DNA of 64,000 bases. Source: Lachnospiraceae bacterium. Lineage in GTDB: Bacteria; Bacillota; Clostridia; Lachnospirales; Lachnospiraceae. Within the stretch, counting starts at the first letter, position 1. Each line of letters begins with the position of its first letter. The notes under the pieces were generated by a model. That model was not told where the DNA came from, did no database searches, and was given only the letters and a program-made list of their open reading frames with translations. This document shows positions 48,646 to 57,622 of the stretch, in pieces. Both the position numbers and the translations under genes were made by a program. Location: the NCBI GenBank assembly GCA_015057505.1, contig SVEG01000009.1, positions 1-64,000 on the forward strand. The letters are read 5' to 3'.

Positions 48646-50225
48646 TTTGTCAACTCGCTCTGCCACAGATCTTCACTTAATTTTACAATAATAAATTCAC
48701 CTTTATCAACTACGCTGCCTTCTTCCGGCCAACACGGCATATCCATTGCCTGTGTACGCGCTTTTACCATCTGTTCTTCAGTCCATACATACTGATAAGA
48801 ATATCCGAGTGTATGCAAAATACCCCATATTCTTGCCGTACTGTTCAAATATTTTGGTCCTGCAGCACTGTCCCAATTAAAAACAGACGCACCTATAAGA
48901 CTACCTTTAATACATGCCAGATTAAGGTTGCAATTATGTACTCCGACAAAAGCTACTTCTTTTTGTTCGTATCCTTCTATTTCCTGCAATCTCAATTCAA
49001 TCTGCTCAGCAAGTCTTATATCTTCCTGCTCTCTAATCTCATCTGTATACAACAATCGCATTGTAACACTTGATTGAGTCCAAAACATGAGAAAGATTAC
49101 AAATGCCATTACAATTTTAGATAATTTATTCGGTTCTGCCTTAGATAATAAGAAAATTGAATCTGCTGCAAGAACTAACGGGTACACAAGTTGTGCTCTC
49201 TCTACAGGAACCGTTCCTAAATATACTGTCATAATAAACGGAGAAATCTGCAACACTATTACTGCTAACATATACATCCATTTATAATGAGCTTTTTTAA
49301 AACGGATTATCTCTGTTACTACACACAATATGGAAAGAAGAGACAATATAGCAAAAAACACTGTATAAAAAGTACCTTGCCCTAATACAGCCGCTTTACC
49401 ATGTGCCAAAATATTACTTATTCCCTGTTCAAATGTTTCGTTTTTCCATGCTATCTGATTCTTAAGATAGTAACCTCCGGCCATAAACCATTTATTTACT
49501 ATAAACCAGTATATAGCAAAAGCTACTATTAACTGTAATAAAATGCCTAATGCCAATCGCCACAAATTTATTTCTGTATTTTCGCCATCCAGTTCCCACC
49601 GACTATATAACATTAAAAAGCAAGCAAAAACCATCGCAACATATATAACAATATATATCTGGTAAGTAGAAAAGCTCCACACCATTCCTATAATGGCCGG
49701 AATCGTAGCCACCACGCTCTTTCTTAACATCGCATAATAACTAAATCCAACTGCTATTGCACACAAAACATATGCCCATGCAATTCCAAATATTTGATTT
49801 GAAAAATAGAATTGTTCCACGAACAGCGGGCATGTAAACATCAACAATCCGAAAGCCGCACATCCGACAGAATTTCTTTTTCTGCTTCTGTAACACAAAT
49901 ATCCGAATAAAGTACCCGCAACGCACAAAAGCAGATATGCAAACAGTACATAATGACTGGGGTTAAACCATTTATAACCAAACAACCACTGTGTAAATGC
50001 CAACCCCGGTCTACCCAAAACCAAATAGTTATAATATGTATTAGGATGATTAATCATGAATTCACTATCAATTCTCAATCCTACTTTACCTAACCACGAG
50101 TAATATACGAACAAAAAAATTACATTAAATATTATAATAGCAATACTGTTATTCTTTATATATGAAAAAAACAATTGCACTTCTTCTGAAAAATTTTTTG
50201 TATTTTTATTTTGTATTTTCAGCAT
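48642..50225 (-). CDS. Membrane glucosyltransferase, Glucos_trans_II (GtrC-like) family
   Basis: A 527-residue protein with about twelve hydrophobic helices and an extracytoplasmic C-terminal domain. Near the start WLGKVGLRIDSEFMINHPN carries the charged extracytoplasmic residues expected of GT-C enzymes, and the YNYLVLGRPGLAFTQWLFG segment is typical of the Glucos_trans_II family. It would take a polyprenyl-linked sugar made by the GT2 partner and add it to a surface polymer. The ATG at 50225 has AAGGAG upstream. No other polymer genes are adjacent. Confidence 0.85.
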   Translation of the reverse strand: MLKIQNKNTKNFSEEVQLFFSYIKNNSIAIIIFNVIFLFVYYSWLGKVGLRIDSEFMINHPNTYYNYLVLGRPGLAFTQWLFGYKWFNPSHYVLFAYLLLCVAGTLFGYLCYRSRKRNSVGCAAFGLLMFTCPLFVEQFYFSNQIFGIAWAYVLCAIAVGFSYYAMLRKSVVATIPAIIGMVWSFSTYQIYIVIYVAMVFACFLMLYSRWELDGENTEINLWRLALGILLQLIVAFAIYWFIVNKWFMAGGYYLKNQIAWKNETFEQGISNILAHGKAAVLGQGTFYTVFFAILSLLSILCVVTEIIRFKKAHYKWMYMLAVIVLQISPFIMTVYLGTVPVERAQLVYPLVLAADSIFLLSKAEPNKLSKIVMAFVIFLMFWTQSSVTMRLLYTDEIREQEDIRLAEQIELRLQEIEGYEQKEVAFVGVHNCNLNLACIKGSLIGASVFNWDSAAGPKYLNSTARIWGILHTLGYSYQYVWTEEQMVKARTQAMDMPCWPEEGSVVDKGEFIIVKLSEDLWQSELTK

Positions 50226-50391
50226 ACATTTCTCCTTAGTAACAACAGTTTTATGTCCGATAAACACTATTTATATTCTATATTTATACAACTTTTTTGT
50301 CAACATATATTGAATTACCTATATAAGAACTTCTTTATGATTTCTGCAAATAATAATATAATCAATAAGGCACAAAATCTCGCTCTGTTTC

Positions 50392-51855
50392 TTACTTTGT
50401 CATAAAAAATTTTACCAGATAATAGGTCTCTTCACCTTCATTTCTAAACAGCGCATTATTGTGTTCCAAATGCCTGTATCCCGAATGTTCTATCATACAC
50501 GAAACCTTAATCCCTAATATCTCAAACTCGAAGTTCTCATATTCGGGAAGGCTGTTCAAAATATTCTCAAGTTCTTCTGCATTTTTCTTATAATCCTTGT
50601 GCTCCCGGACAAATGCCTCGATTGCATATTTCATATCGTCAAGGTATGAAGCCGGCATAGCTATACCTTCCTGCTCAATTGTGAAACTTACACTCTGTAT
50701 CGTAATAACCTTATCGGACGCAAACAAGCCCGAATTTTCATTTTCGACAAGCTCAAACTGATACGGCGGATATTCATATCCGTCTACATGCGTTTCAGGC
50801 GGAAGCTGGTCTGCAAACATACTTTTACTCCATCTTCCTCCTTCGCTCATCATATACATCGTACCATGATGATATCCCGCAAGTTCATTATAATTATGAG
50901 CAAACTCTCTGACAGTCACTTCCCCTGCCCTGTCAAGTCTAACGGCGGTAGGAATCAGCAACATAATCAAAGTAACCGTTAACAATACACTCACGATTAC
51001 CATTGATATGCTTCGCCAAGTTTCTTCCCCACACAAGGTTATCCTTGAATCATATTCCCATTCAAGAGTCTCGCCCTCTTCACAGGCCTTAAAACACTGA
51101 TATTGCGCATAAAGAGCATTAACCGGCGGCCACACACCATTTCCTCTGATACTTCTTTCAAGAGTTCTAACAAAACCTTCGGAATACGTAAGGCGTTGCC
51201 CTGTGTTATTTGTAATATGAAGCCCCAAAACCGCCTTGCCGGGTGTCGTTCCAATCAAAGCAAGAAATGCCGGCTCGAGCAAATGCATCAATATCACAGG
51301 CATAACAAAAATATGAAAAATAATTGTTGCACCATTACAATTCCACATAAACACCCCGAACTGATAAAGTACAAATACCCAAAGTACCGTATAGAAAAAC
51401 ATATCAAATTGCTTTGCAATATAACGCCTTATCGGACATGTTGCCAAGGGAAGCGTATCTGTCTCAAGCTCTTCAACAGGCAGTTCAAAAACCTCAGCAA
51501 GCTTATTAAGATATTTTTGAGCGTCAAAAGACTGCCAGCTTACACCGTCATCACGCATCGCCTTACATACTCTTTCTGAATTTTCAAGGTTCTTCTTATC
51601 TGCCTCAAGTTTTTGTAAATGCTCCTCCAAAGCTTTATCAAGCTCCTTTTCACCCGTGCTGAGCAATTTAATGTCATCAAGAGACATGTGTAATGTACGA
51701 AGAAGCTTTATACGTTTTAAAATCTCTATATCACTTTTTGAATAGTCCCTATATCCGTTTGAGCCTCGCTCAGGTGTTATTAATCCCTGCTCTTCATAAT
51801 ACCTTATATTGGCCCTGACCATCCCGGTCAAATATTCGACATCACTTATTGTCAT
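50392..51855 (-). CDS. MerR-type transcription factor fused to RDD membrane domain
   Basis: A 487-residue fusion. Residues 1-70 are a MerR winged helix (TISDVEYLTGMVRANIRYYE, then EQGLITPERGSNGYRDYS, RIKLLRTLHMSLDDIKLL) followed by a coiled coil. From ~135 to ~290 there is an RDD domain with helices (RRYIAKQFDMFFYTVLWVFV, GTTPGKAVLGLHI, TYSEGFVRTLERS). After a third helix an extracytoplasmic C-terminal region of ~170 residues follows. Such a protein would sense from the membrane while binding DNA. ATG at 51855 has AAGGGGAG upstream; its promoter has the 19-bp spacer of MerR targets. Confidence 0.88.
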   Translation of the reverse strand: MTISDVEYLTGMVRANIRYYEEQGLITPERGSNGYRDYSKSDIEILKRIKLLRTLHMSLDDIKLLSTGEKELDKALEEHLQKLEADKKNLENSERVCKAMRDDGVSWQSFDAQKYLNKLAEVFELPVEELETDTLPLATCPIRRYIAKQFDMFFYTVLWVFVLYQFGVFMWNCNGATIIFHIFVMPVILMHLLEPAFLALIGTTPGKAVLGLHITNNTGQRLTYSEGFVRTLERSIRGNGVWPPVNALYAQYQCFKACEEGETLEWEYDSRITLCGEETWRSISMVIVSVLLTVTLIMLLIPTAVRLDRAGEVTVREFAHNYNELAGYHHGTMYMMSEGGRWSKSMFADQLPPETHVDGYEYPPYQFELVENENSGLFASDKVITIQSVSFTIEQEGIAMPASYLDDMKYAIEAFVREHKDYKKNAEELENILNSLPEYENFEFEILGIKVSCMIEHSGYRHLEHNNALFRNEGEETYYLVKFFMTK

Positions 51856-51909
51856 GCTTTCTTCTCCCCTTAACGACATTTTCGTTAATATCATTATCTT
51901 TACAATGAT

Positions 51910-51940
51910 ATAGTAAGCTATAAAGTGACTTTACAGTCAA
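51910..51940 (-). promoter_or_regulatory. MerR-type promoter with 19-bp spacer and central palindrome
   Basis: TTGACT (51935-51940), a 19-base spacer, and TACTAT (51910-51915) on the minus strand. Inside the spacer lies TAAAGT-C-ACTTTA, a perfect palindrome. The long spacer with a central dyad is the hallmark of promoters twisted open by MerR proteins, so the MerR-RDD gene is predicted to be autoregulated. Confidence 0.85.
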
Positions 51941-51964
51941 GTCCTTTTTTAAATTTTCTTCATC

Positions 51965-51994
51965 TTTACAAGCAGCCTTTACACCCACTATAAT
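51965..51994 (+). promoter_or_regulatory. Promoter of the ECF sigma/vWA operon
   Basis: TTTACA (51965-51970), 18 bases, and TATAAT (51989-51994). It is about 25 bases from the divergent MerR promoter, so the two promoter regions are nearly adjacent and one protein may influence both. Confidence 0.65.
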
Positions 51995-52088
51995 AAAAAC
52001 ATAATTTTTTTATTTTTTACCATAAAAATATACATCTCCCCTCGTATATTATGTGGAAGGGAAATTTGGCAGGGAAGCAGGACTACAT

Positions 52089-52628
52089 ATGACAGATCAG
52101 CTTTTCGAGGTACATATCAGGCAGATACTTGACGGCGACAAGACCGGTCTTTCAGCAATTTATGTCGAGTATAACCCGATGATATACTCTGTCGTTTATG
52201 AGATTCTAAAAAATCCTCAAAATGCGGAGGACGTTACCTCAGAATTTTTTATCAAGCTTTGGCAGCAGATTGCGGCTACATATCGCTTCGGCGGCAAACA
52301 CAGGGCATGGCTTATTACGATAGCACATAACATGGCCATAGATTTTTTGCGCAAAAATCACCCCGCGCAGTCAGTCGAAGAGCTTGAAGAAGCAGGCGAC
52401 TCCGTCACTATGTCGGTCCCGCCTTCCGATGATGATATCATCACCAGATTAACCCTTAAACAGGCACTCGGCACATTGGAAGAAGACGAGCGCCAAATCA
52501 TTAATCTGAAGATAATGGGTGAACTTACCTTCCGTGAGATTTCGCACATTCTTCAAAAACCTATCGGCACGGTTACTTGGAAATACGCCAATGCGATTAA
52601 AAAATTAAGGAGGTGTCGCTATGAATGA
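52089..52628 (+). CDS. ECF sigma factor
   Basis: A 179-residue sigma-70 family protein with region 2 (FEVHIRQILDGDKTGLSAIY, NPQNAEDVTSEFFIKLWQQI) and region 4 (EEDERQIINLKIMGELTFRE, ISHILQKPIGTVTWKYANAI). No region 3, so extracytoplasmic-function class. The start is taken as ATG at 52089 with AGGA six bases upstream. Its stop overlaps the next gene by 8 bases; that gene encodes a membrane protein in the anti-sigma position. Confidence 0.92.
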   Translation: MTDQLFEVHIRQILDGDKTGLSAIYVEYNPMIYSVVYEILKNPQNAEDVTSEFFIKLWQQIAATYRFGGKHRAWLITIAHNMAIDFLRKNHPAQSVEELEEAGDSVTMSVPPSDDDIITRLTLKQALGTLEEDERQIINLKIMGELTFREISHILQKPIGTVTWKYANAIKKLRRCRYE

Positions 52629-53769
52629 CAAAGATTTAATAAAAGCATATAAAAAACTTAAAAATAGCGAAACTCCCGATTTGTGGAGTCGCATCGAAGG
52701 AAGTATTGATACCGCATCCTCCGCCGAGAAGGTTAACGGTAGCGCACAGGAACAGCCTATTACAGCACGCCCCAACCAAATCCTTCCCCTGAAAAAATAT
52801 AATAAATTCATTTTTAGTTCTGCGGCTGTTATATTGCTTGTTCTTGTTGCAACTGCCGTTATAGGATCACCGCTTCTTAATAAGTCCTTTGACCGAGTTC
52901 CCGAAAATAACTCAGGCGGTTTCAAACCGGTACCCGGTATACAAGAGGATGCCGAGTTATCACAGAATGCTGACAGCAACTATGACCCGTATTATGATTA
53001 TACGGCTATGACGACACCGACCGTTATTCCCACCACAACCTTTGCGCCGTCTCATGACACATCGGACAATCAGATGAATGCAGAACAGGATGCTTCACAA
53101 AAAACAGATGCAGAGAACGATTCTCCCGGTGAAATTCGTGGCGAGACCTCGGACCAGATAGTTTCCGATATGCCTAAGCGCTATACAGAACTTAAACTTG
53201 CCGATATAGAACCCGTCAGACTCCCGACCGTAACCGTAGCTCAGTCTCCGCAGATAAGGTATTTTACTATGGACGCTTTTGCAGGTACAGAACTACTAAT
53301 TCAGGCAACCGTGCAGAACATCAATTTTATCTTTAATGATGACAAGGAAGCTGTCTCTGTTGTATATACGGTTCTTACCGACAATGTGTATTACAGCGAA
53401 GGTGATTATCCTACTACCGGGCGCTTCAGCGACGGCACTGAGATTCTCACTATAACAAGTCCGATTATTAAAGCCGACGATGTCTGGATGTACCCACTTT
53501 TGGTTAACCGCACTTATCTTCTTCCGCTTACGGTAACCGACACAGGCGCAATCAACCTTGTTTTTCCGTATGCGCCGCAGATAGAACTTTCACTGGATGG
53601 TTTTTGCGTGTTCCATTCAGGCTGGCAGGCACTTGTCAACGATAACACGGGATATTTACTTGTCGAATGCGTTCATCCCGAGGATTATTTTTACGACAGA
53701 ATGCTGGTTCGTCCGGCAGATGGCCTCGCCAAAGATTTAATACGCATAATAAAGTCACTTAAAAATTGA
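52621..53769 (+). CDS. Putative membrane-bound anti-sigma factor
   Basis: A 382-residue protein: a short cytoplasmic N terminus (MNDKDLIKAYKKLKNSETPD, LWSRIEGS) that looks like the sigma-binding part of DUF4367/RsgI-type anti-sigma proteins, one transmembrane helix near residues 62-80, a Thr/Glu-rich linker, and a beta-rich extracytoplasmic domain. There is no zinc-binding HxxxCxxC motif. Its start overlaps the sigma gene. The anti-sigma function is inferred from operon position and topology. Confidence 0.75.
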   Translation: MNDKDLIKAYKKLKNSETPDLWSRIEGSIDTASSAEKVNGSAQEQPITARPNQILPLKKYNKFIFSSAAVILLVLVATAVIGSPLLNKSFDRVPENNSGGFKPVPGIQEDAELSQNADSNYDPYYDYTAMTTPTVIPTTTFAPSHDTSDNQMNAEQDASQKTDAENDSPGEIRGETSDQIVSDMPKRYTELKLADIEPVRLPTVTVAQSPQIRYFTMDAFAGTELLIQATVQNINFIFNDDKEAVSVVYTVLTDNVYYSEGDYPTTGRFSDGTEILTITSPIIKADDVWMYPLLVNRTYLLPLTVTDTGAINLVFPYAPQIELSLDGFCVFHSGWQALVNDNTGYLLVECVHPEDYFYDRMLVRPADGLAKDLIRIIKSLKN

Positions 53770-53795
53770 TTTAAGCGATTTTAAGAGGAGAGATA

Positions 53796-55877
53796 ATGAT
53801 GATAAATAATAAAAGAAAGTTTAGAAAAACATTTAATGCAATAACGGCAATATGTCTTACAGCAGCCATGATATTATCTATGGGTTGCGGCGCTGCCCCC
53901 AATGCCAAGGAGGACACCTACTACGAAACTGTCATCAGACCCACAACCACACCCGGCATCAAAGTAGAGGACGAAACTAACATTATGCCGACAATTACAG
54001 GGGCATACGAAGATTCCTCCTTAGGCGGAATGTATCCCGAGGCAGAGTTTGCAAACGGTATGTATGATGCTCCCATGGCAGACGACGACTATTTCAACAC
54101 AGAGGAGTATAATTACAATAAAGAAACTGGCTTTTTAAGCACACTTACCAACCCGTTATCAACCTTCTCGGTTGATGTTGACACGGCTTCCTACACCAAT
54201 ATTCGTCGTATGATAAACGAAGGCTCTACGGTTGTAGGCGATGCCGTAAGACTTGAAGAATTTTTAAATTACTTTAACTATGATTATAAAGCACCGACGG
54301 GTGACGCTCCCTTTAGCATAACTACGGAAATGTCGGACTGCCCTTGGAATCCTGACAGCAAGCTTCTTCTTGTCGGGCTTCAGGCAGAAGAGATTGATTT
54401 TGAAGAAAGACCTGCCTCCAACTTTGTTTTCCTGCTCGATGTATCAGGTTCCATGAATTCCGCGAATAAGCTTCCGCTTATGCAAAAGGCATTTTCAATG
54501 CTTGCAGAGGAGCTTGACGAAAATGACCGTGTGTCCATAGTAACCTATGCCGGTAGGGAAAGGGTTATCCTTGAAGGAACCAAAGGCAGTGAATTACTTA
54601 CCATCACAACTGCTATCGAAAATCTGCAGGCAGGTGGCTCCACCGCAGGTGCGGCAGGTATTAAAAAAGCTTATATGCTTGCAGAAGAATATTTTATCCC
54701 GGGTGGCAACAACAGAGTCATCCTTGCTACAGACGGTGATTTAAATGTCGGTGTATCAAGCGAAGCAGAACTTACAAAGCTCATATCAGAAAAGCGCGAA
54801 TCCGGGGTTTATCTATCGGTTCTCGGTTTTGGTACAGGTAATATCAAAGACAATAAGATGGAAGCCCTTGCCGACAACGGCAACGGTAACTACAGCTATA
54901 TAGACAGCATTTTTGAAGCTAAAAAGGTTCTTGTAAATGAAATGGGTGGCACACTCTATACCGTTGCCAAGGATGTAAAGCTTCAGGTTGAATTTAATCC
55001 GGCTAAGGTTTCTGAGTACCGTCTCATTGGCTACGAAAACCGCAGACTTGAGGATTATGAATTTAATGATGATACGGTAGATGCCGGAGAAATCGGCTCA
55101 GGCCACAACGTAACGGCAGTTTACGAGCTTGTTTTGTCCGATAAGGACCAAAAGCTTTCTTCATCCGAATACAAGTTAAAATATCAGACGGCAGTTCTTA
55201 CGGACAGCGACGACCTTTTAACCTTGAGCATCCGTTACAAAGAACCTGACAAAGACACAAGCAAGCTTCTTGAGTATCCGATTTTACCGTCGATTTACAC
55301 AGAGGCAATGCCTGACAACTTAAAGTTTGCAGCATGCGTACTTGAATTTGGTATGCTTCTTAAAAACAGCGAATACAAGGGAACAGCTACTTACGACAGT
55401 ATTCTCGCAAAGCTTAACGAACTCGGAAGTTTTGTGGACAGCGACCCTTATAAAAAGGAATTTGGAGAGCTTGTTAAAACAGTAAAAAACAACGATGCAC
55501 TTGTTCCCTCAGATGAACATAATCATAAACTTTCATCAGGCAACAATGTTATAGAACATGAAGTTTTCGGCTACTGCGGCAATACAATAACCACTATAAC
55601 CTATAAGTATTTTGGCAAGGGCGATGACAAATCCTGGACGAAGTCATTTATGGGTGGTAATTCCGTGGCACTCACAGACCTTCTACGTCACCTTGACTAC
55701 AAAGAAGGTATCTGCCGTTGCCTTCCTGAATACACCGTAGATACGGAATTCGGTAAAGGCTACGGTATAAATCTAACCGAAGGCTATGCCCGCTACAACG
55801 GATGCCAGGTAAGCCTGACCGCTGAACAGATTAAAGAAATAACGGCGATTATGGAATGGGCGGAAGCACAGCCATAA
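53796..55877 (+). CDS. von Willebrand factor A lipoprotein (YfbK-like) with extra C-terminal domain
   Basis: A 693-residue lipoprotein (lipobox LSMGC). An N-terminal vWF_A-associated domain (FSVDVDTASYTNIRRMINEG, RLEEFLNYFNYDY) precedes the vWA domain with the MIDAS DVSGSMNSANK near residue 213 and TDGDLNVGV, then a DUF3520 domain. E. coli YfbK ends near there; here ~110 more residues follow with a Cys-containing EVFGYCGNTITTITYKYFG and GYARYNGCQVSLTAEQIKEI. MIDAS metal sites bind partner proteins. It follows the sigma/anti-sigma pair and may be its main output. GAGGAG precedes the first ATG. Confidence 0.9.
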   Translation: MMINNKRKFRKTFNAITAICLTAAMILSMGCGAAPNAKEDTYYETVIRPTTTPGIKVEDETNIMPTITGAYEDSSLGGMYPEAEFANGMYDAPMADDDYFNTEEYNYNKETGFLSTLTNPLSTFSVDVDTASYTNIRRMINEGSTVVGDAVRLEEFLNYFNYDYKAPTGDAPFSITTEMSDCPWNPDSKLLLVGLQAEEIDFEERPASNFVFLLDVSGSMNSANKLPLMQKAFSMLAEELDENDRVSIVTYAGRERVILEGTKGSELLTITTAIENLQAGGSTAGAAGIKKAYMLAEEYFIPGGNNRVILATDGDLNVGVSSEAELTKLISEKRESGVYLSVLGFGTGNIKDNKMEALADNGNGNYSYIDSIFEAKKVLVNEMGGTLYTVAKDVKLQVEFNPAKVSEYRLIGYENRRLEDYEFNDDTVDAGEIGSGHNVTAVYELVLSDKDQKLSSSEYKLKYQTAVLTDSDDLLTLSIRYKEPDKDTSKLLEYPILPSIYTEAMPDNLKFAACVLEFGMLLKNSEYKGTATYDSILAKLNELGSFVDSDPYKKEFGELVKTVKNNDALVPSDEHNHKLSSGNNVIEHEVFGYCGNTITTITYKYFGKGDDKSWTKSFMGGNSVALTDLLRHLDYKEGICRCLPEYTVDTEFGKGYGINLTEGYARYNGCQVSLTAEQIKEITAIMEWAEAQP

Positions 55878-55915
55878 GATATGTTACAGAATAAATTATT
55901 GCAAGGAGGTCTTGC

Positions 55916-56758
55916 ATGAAAAAAAGAATTTCTTTAGTTTTTATTTTTAGTTGTTTCATCTTCGTAATGCTTGGATGTCGCTCAATGAACGATATCGGCT
56001 ATGTAAAAACCTCCACACTGACAGAACCGCCTGAGCTTACTGTAATATGTGAAGATGCAAGCATTAAGGCTCTGCTCGGAACGTATTCATGGACTTACGA
56101 GATAAGTGATGCCATCGGAAAATCAAAGTCACAAGGTGTATGTGCCGATGGCGCACATGCTTTGAACAGTAAAAAATATATGGAAGCTCCACTGCCTTTC
56201 ACAACACCCGATGACTCACCGGAAGGATTACCATCCATAACGCTGCAATTCGGCCTTGCGCCCGACAGCATCACTGTTAACGGTTGGCCCACTTATTACT
56301 TTGGCGACAGTTCGGCAACAGGCGAAAACATATCGGTTATTGGCTCCTCATTTAAGATGAAGGATGAAGATTACGTTTACGAAGTAATTGCGACATGGGA
56401 CAGCAATAAACATAGCTTTGGCGGAACGGCATATTACTCCTTTTACACGGTAAAACACGTTTCCGAAAACGAACCGACAACCTGTGCACCTGAAACATCG
56501 GAAGCAACCGGCAAAACGATAACCAATATCGTAGATACTTCAAAGGACAATCCCGATTTGGCTTTCGCAATGGCTCTGGAACCGATTTATGAGGATACTA
56601 CTGCAGTGTACTGCTTAAGTTGTATAAAAAGCCATTATATAATTGTTTATTATACCGACGGCAGTCAAGAAGATGTTAAGACCGCTTTAAGTGCGGGAAG
56701 AGCAACGATTCCTGACCTTGACAGGTTTGGGATTGGGTATTATAAAGAGGCGAAGTAA
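55916..56758 (+). CDS. Lipoprotein of unknown function
   Basis: A 280-residue lipoprotein with signal peptide and lipobox MLGC (Cys21). The mature part begins RSMNDIGYVKTSTLTEPPEL, with TYSWTYEISDAIGKSKSQG, and ends GRATIPDLDRFGIGYYKEAK. No family recognised. Four Cys in the mature part could form disulfides. Ribosome site AAGGAGG. It is the last gene of the ECF/vWA operon, then a strong shared terminator. Confidence 0.8.
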   Translation: MKKRISLVFIFSCFIFVMLGCRSMNDIGYVKTSTLTEPPELTVICEDASIKALLGTYSWTYEISDAIGKSKSQGVCADGAHALNSKKYMEAPLPFTTPDDSPEGLPSITLQFGLAPDSITVNGWPTYYFGDSSATGENISVIGSSFKMKDEDYVYEVIATWDSNKHSFGGTAYYSFYTVKHVSENEPTTCAPETSEATGKTITNIVDTSKDNPDLAFAMALEPIYEDTTAVYCLSCIKSHYIIVYYTDGSQEDVKTALSAGRATIPDLDRFGIGYYKEAK

Positions 56759-56781
56759 GAATATATTTCAACATTAAAAGA

Positions 56782-56819
56782 AGCGCTGATTTCCATCTAA
56801 AGAAATCAGCGCTTTTTAC
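56782..56819. terminator. Shared terminator of two convergent ECF operons
   Basis: AGCGCTGATTTC (56782-56793) with GAAATCAGCGCT (56802-56813), perfect 12-pair stem, then TTTTT. On the minus strand the T run is shorter, but it also lies after the convergent operon. Confidence 0.9.
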
Positions 56820-56827
56820 TCACCCAA

Positions 56828-57622
56828 TTACTTCTTAGCTTCCGCCGCAGCCGCTCTCACACGCTCTGCCAAGCCTTCCTCATAAATATCCTCGTACAAA
56901 AATCCGTCAATCTCAACCCGCGCATCCGGCTTCTTGCTCCCGTCTTCTGTTCTCGGATATTCCAAAACCATATCTATTGCATAAAACGGCACTCCACCGT
57001 CATCCATAAGCTCCTTAAACTCCAAAAGAATCTCTGCGGCTCTTTCTTCAGTTACCTCTTCATCATAAAAATAAATGACTATAAGACCCGCCTGTCTGCC
57101 AAGCTCTGCAATATCATAGAATCCGTCAAGCTCCAGTTCCTCTGTAATGATTGCATACGCAGGAACACCCTCTGCACCGGCATATGCCATCTCCACAAAC
57201 TGCAAATCCCCATATCTGATATCGCTGTCAAACGGAAACATCGGACTCTCGAGGACCGTATCTACAAGCTTCCTATATTCCATATAAAGCCTGTTTGCAG
57301 TGTTCTGTTTACTTAGCACACATCCTTCATAGCCATCCCACAAAAGCTTACCCTTCATGTTTATTGCAAGCGAAAACTCCGTATCCATACTGCTCGGAGA
57401 CTTTATGTCCGCATAATAATTGCAATCTTTAAAACTGTAAGATACCTCTTCAATATAATAATCCGTACCCGAATATGTTGTTTTTAGATGCTTCTTTGCC
57501 GTACTTTTTGCCATAGCCTTAGAGACAGGATTACCTACTATAGAATTTGCAAACCACCCTACACATGCTATAAGTATAACCGCAACAATAAATGCAATAA
57601 CTCTACCTGTTTTATTTTTCAT
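56828..57622 (-). CDS. YfjL-like single-pass membrane protein of an ECF operon
   Basis: A 264-residue protein with one N-terminal helix (residues 6-26), then NPVSKAMAKSTAKKHLKTTY and YYIEEVSYSFKDCNYYADI. This opening resembles Bacillus YfjL-like proteins (NPxSKxxAKxxAxKYL), which have no known function. The ATG at 57622 has GGAGAG upstream and overlaps the anti-sigma stop by 11 bases. It is the third gene of the sigma-anti-sigma operon. Confidence 0.7.
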   Translation of the reverse strand: MKNKTGRVIAFIVAVILIACVGWFANSIVGNPVSKAMAKSTAKKHLKTTYSGTDYYIEEVSYSFKDCNYYADIKSPSSMDTEFSLAINMKGKLLWDGYEGCVLSKQNTANRLYMEYRKLVDTVLESPMFPFDSDIRYGDLQFVEMAYAGAEGVPAYAIITEELELDGFYDIAELGRQAGLIVIYFYDEEVTEERAAEILLEFKELMDDGGVPFYAIDMVLEYPRTEDGSKKPDARVEIDGFLYEDIYEEGLAERVRAAAAEAKK

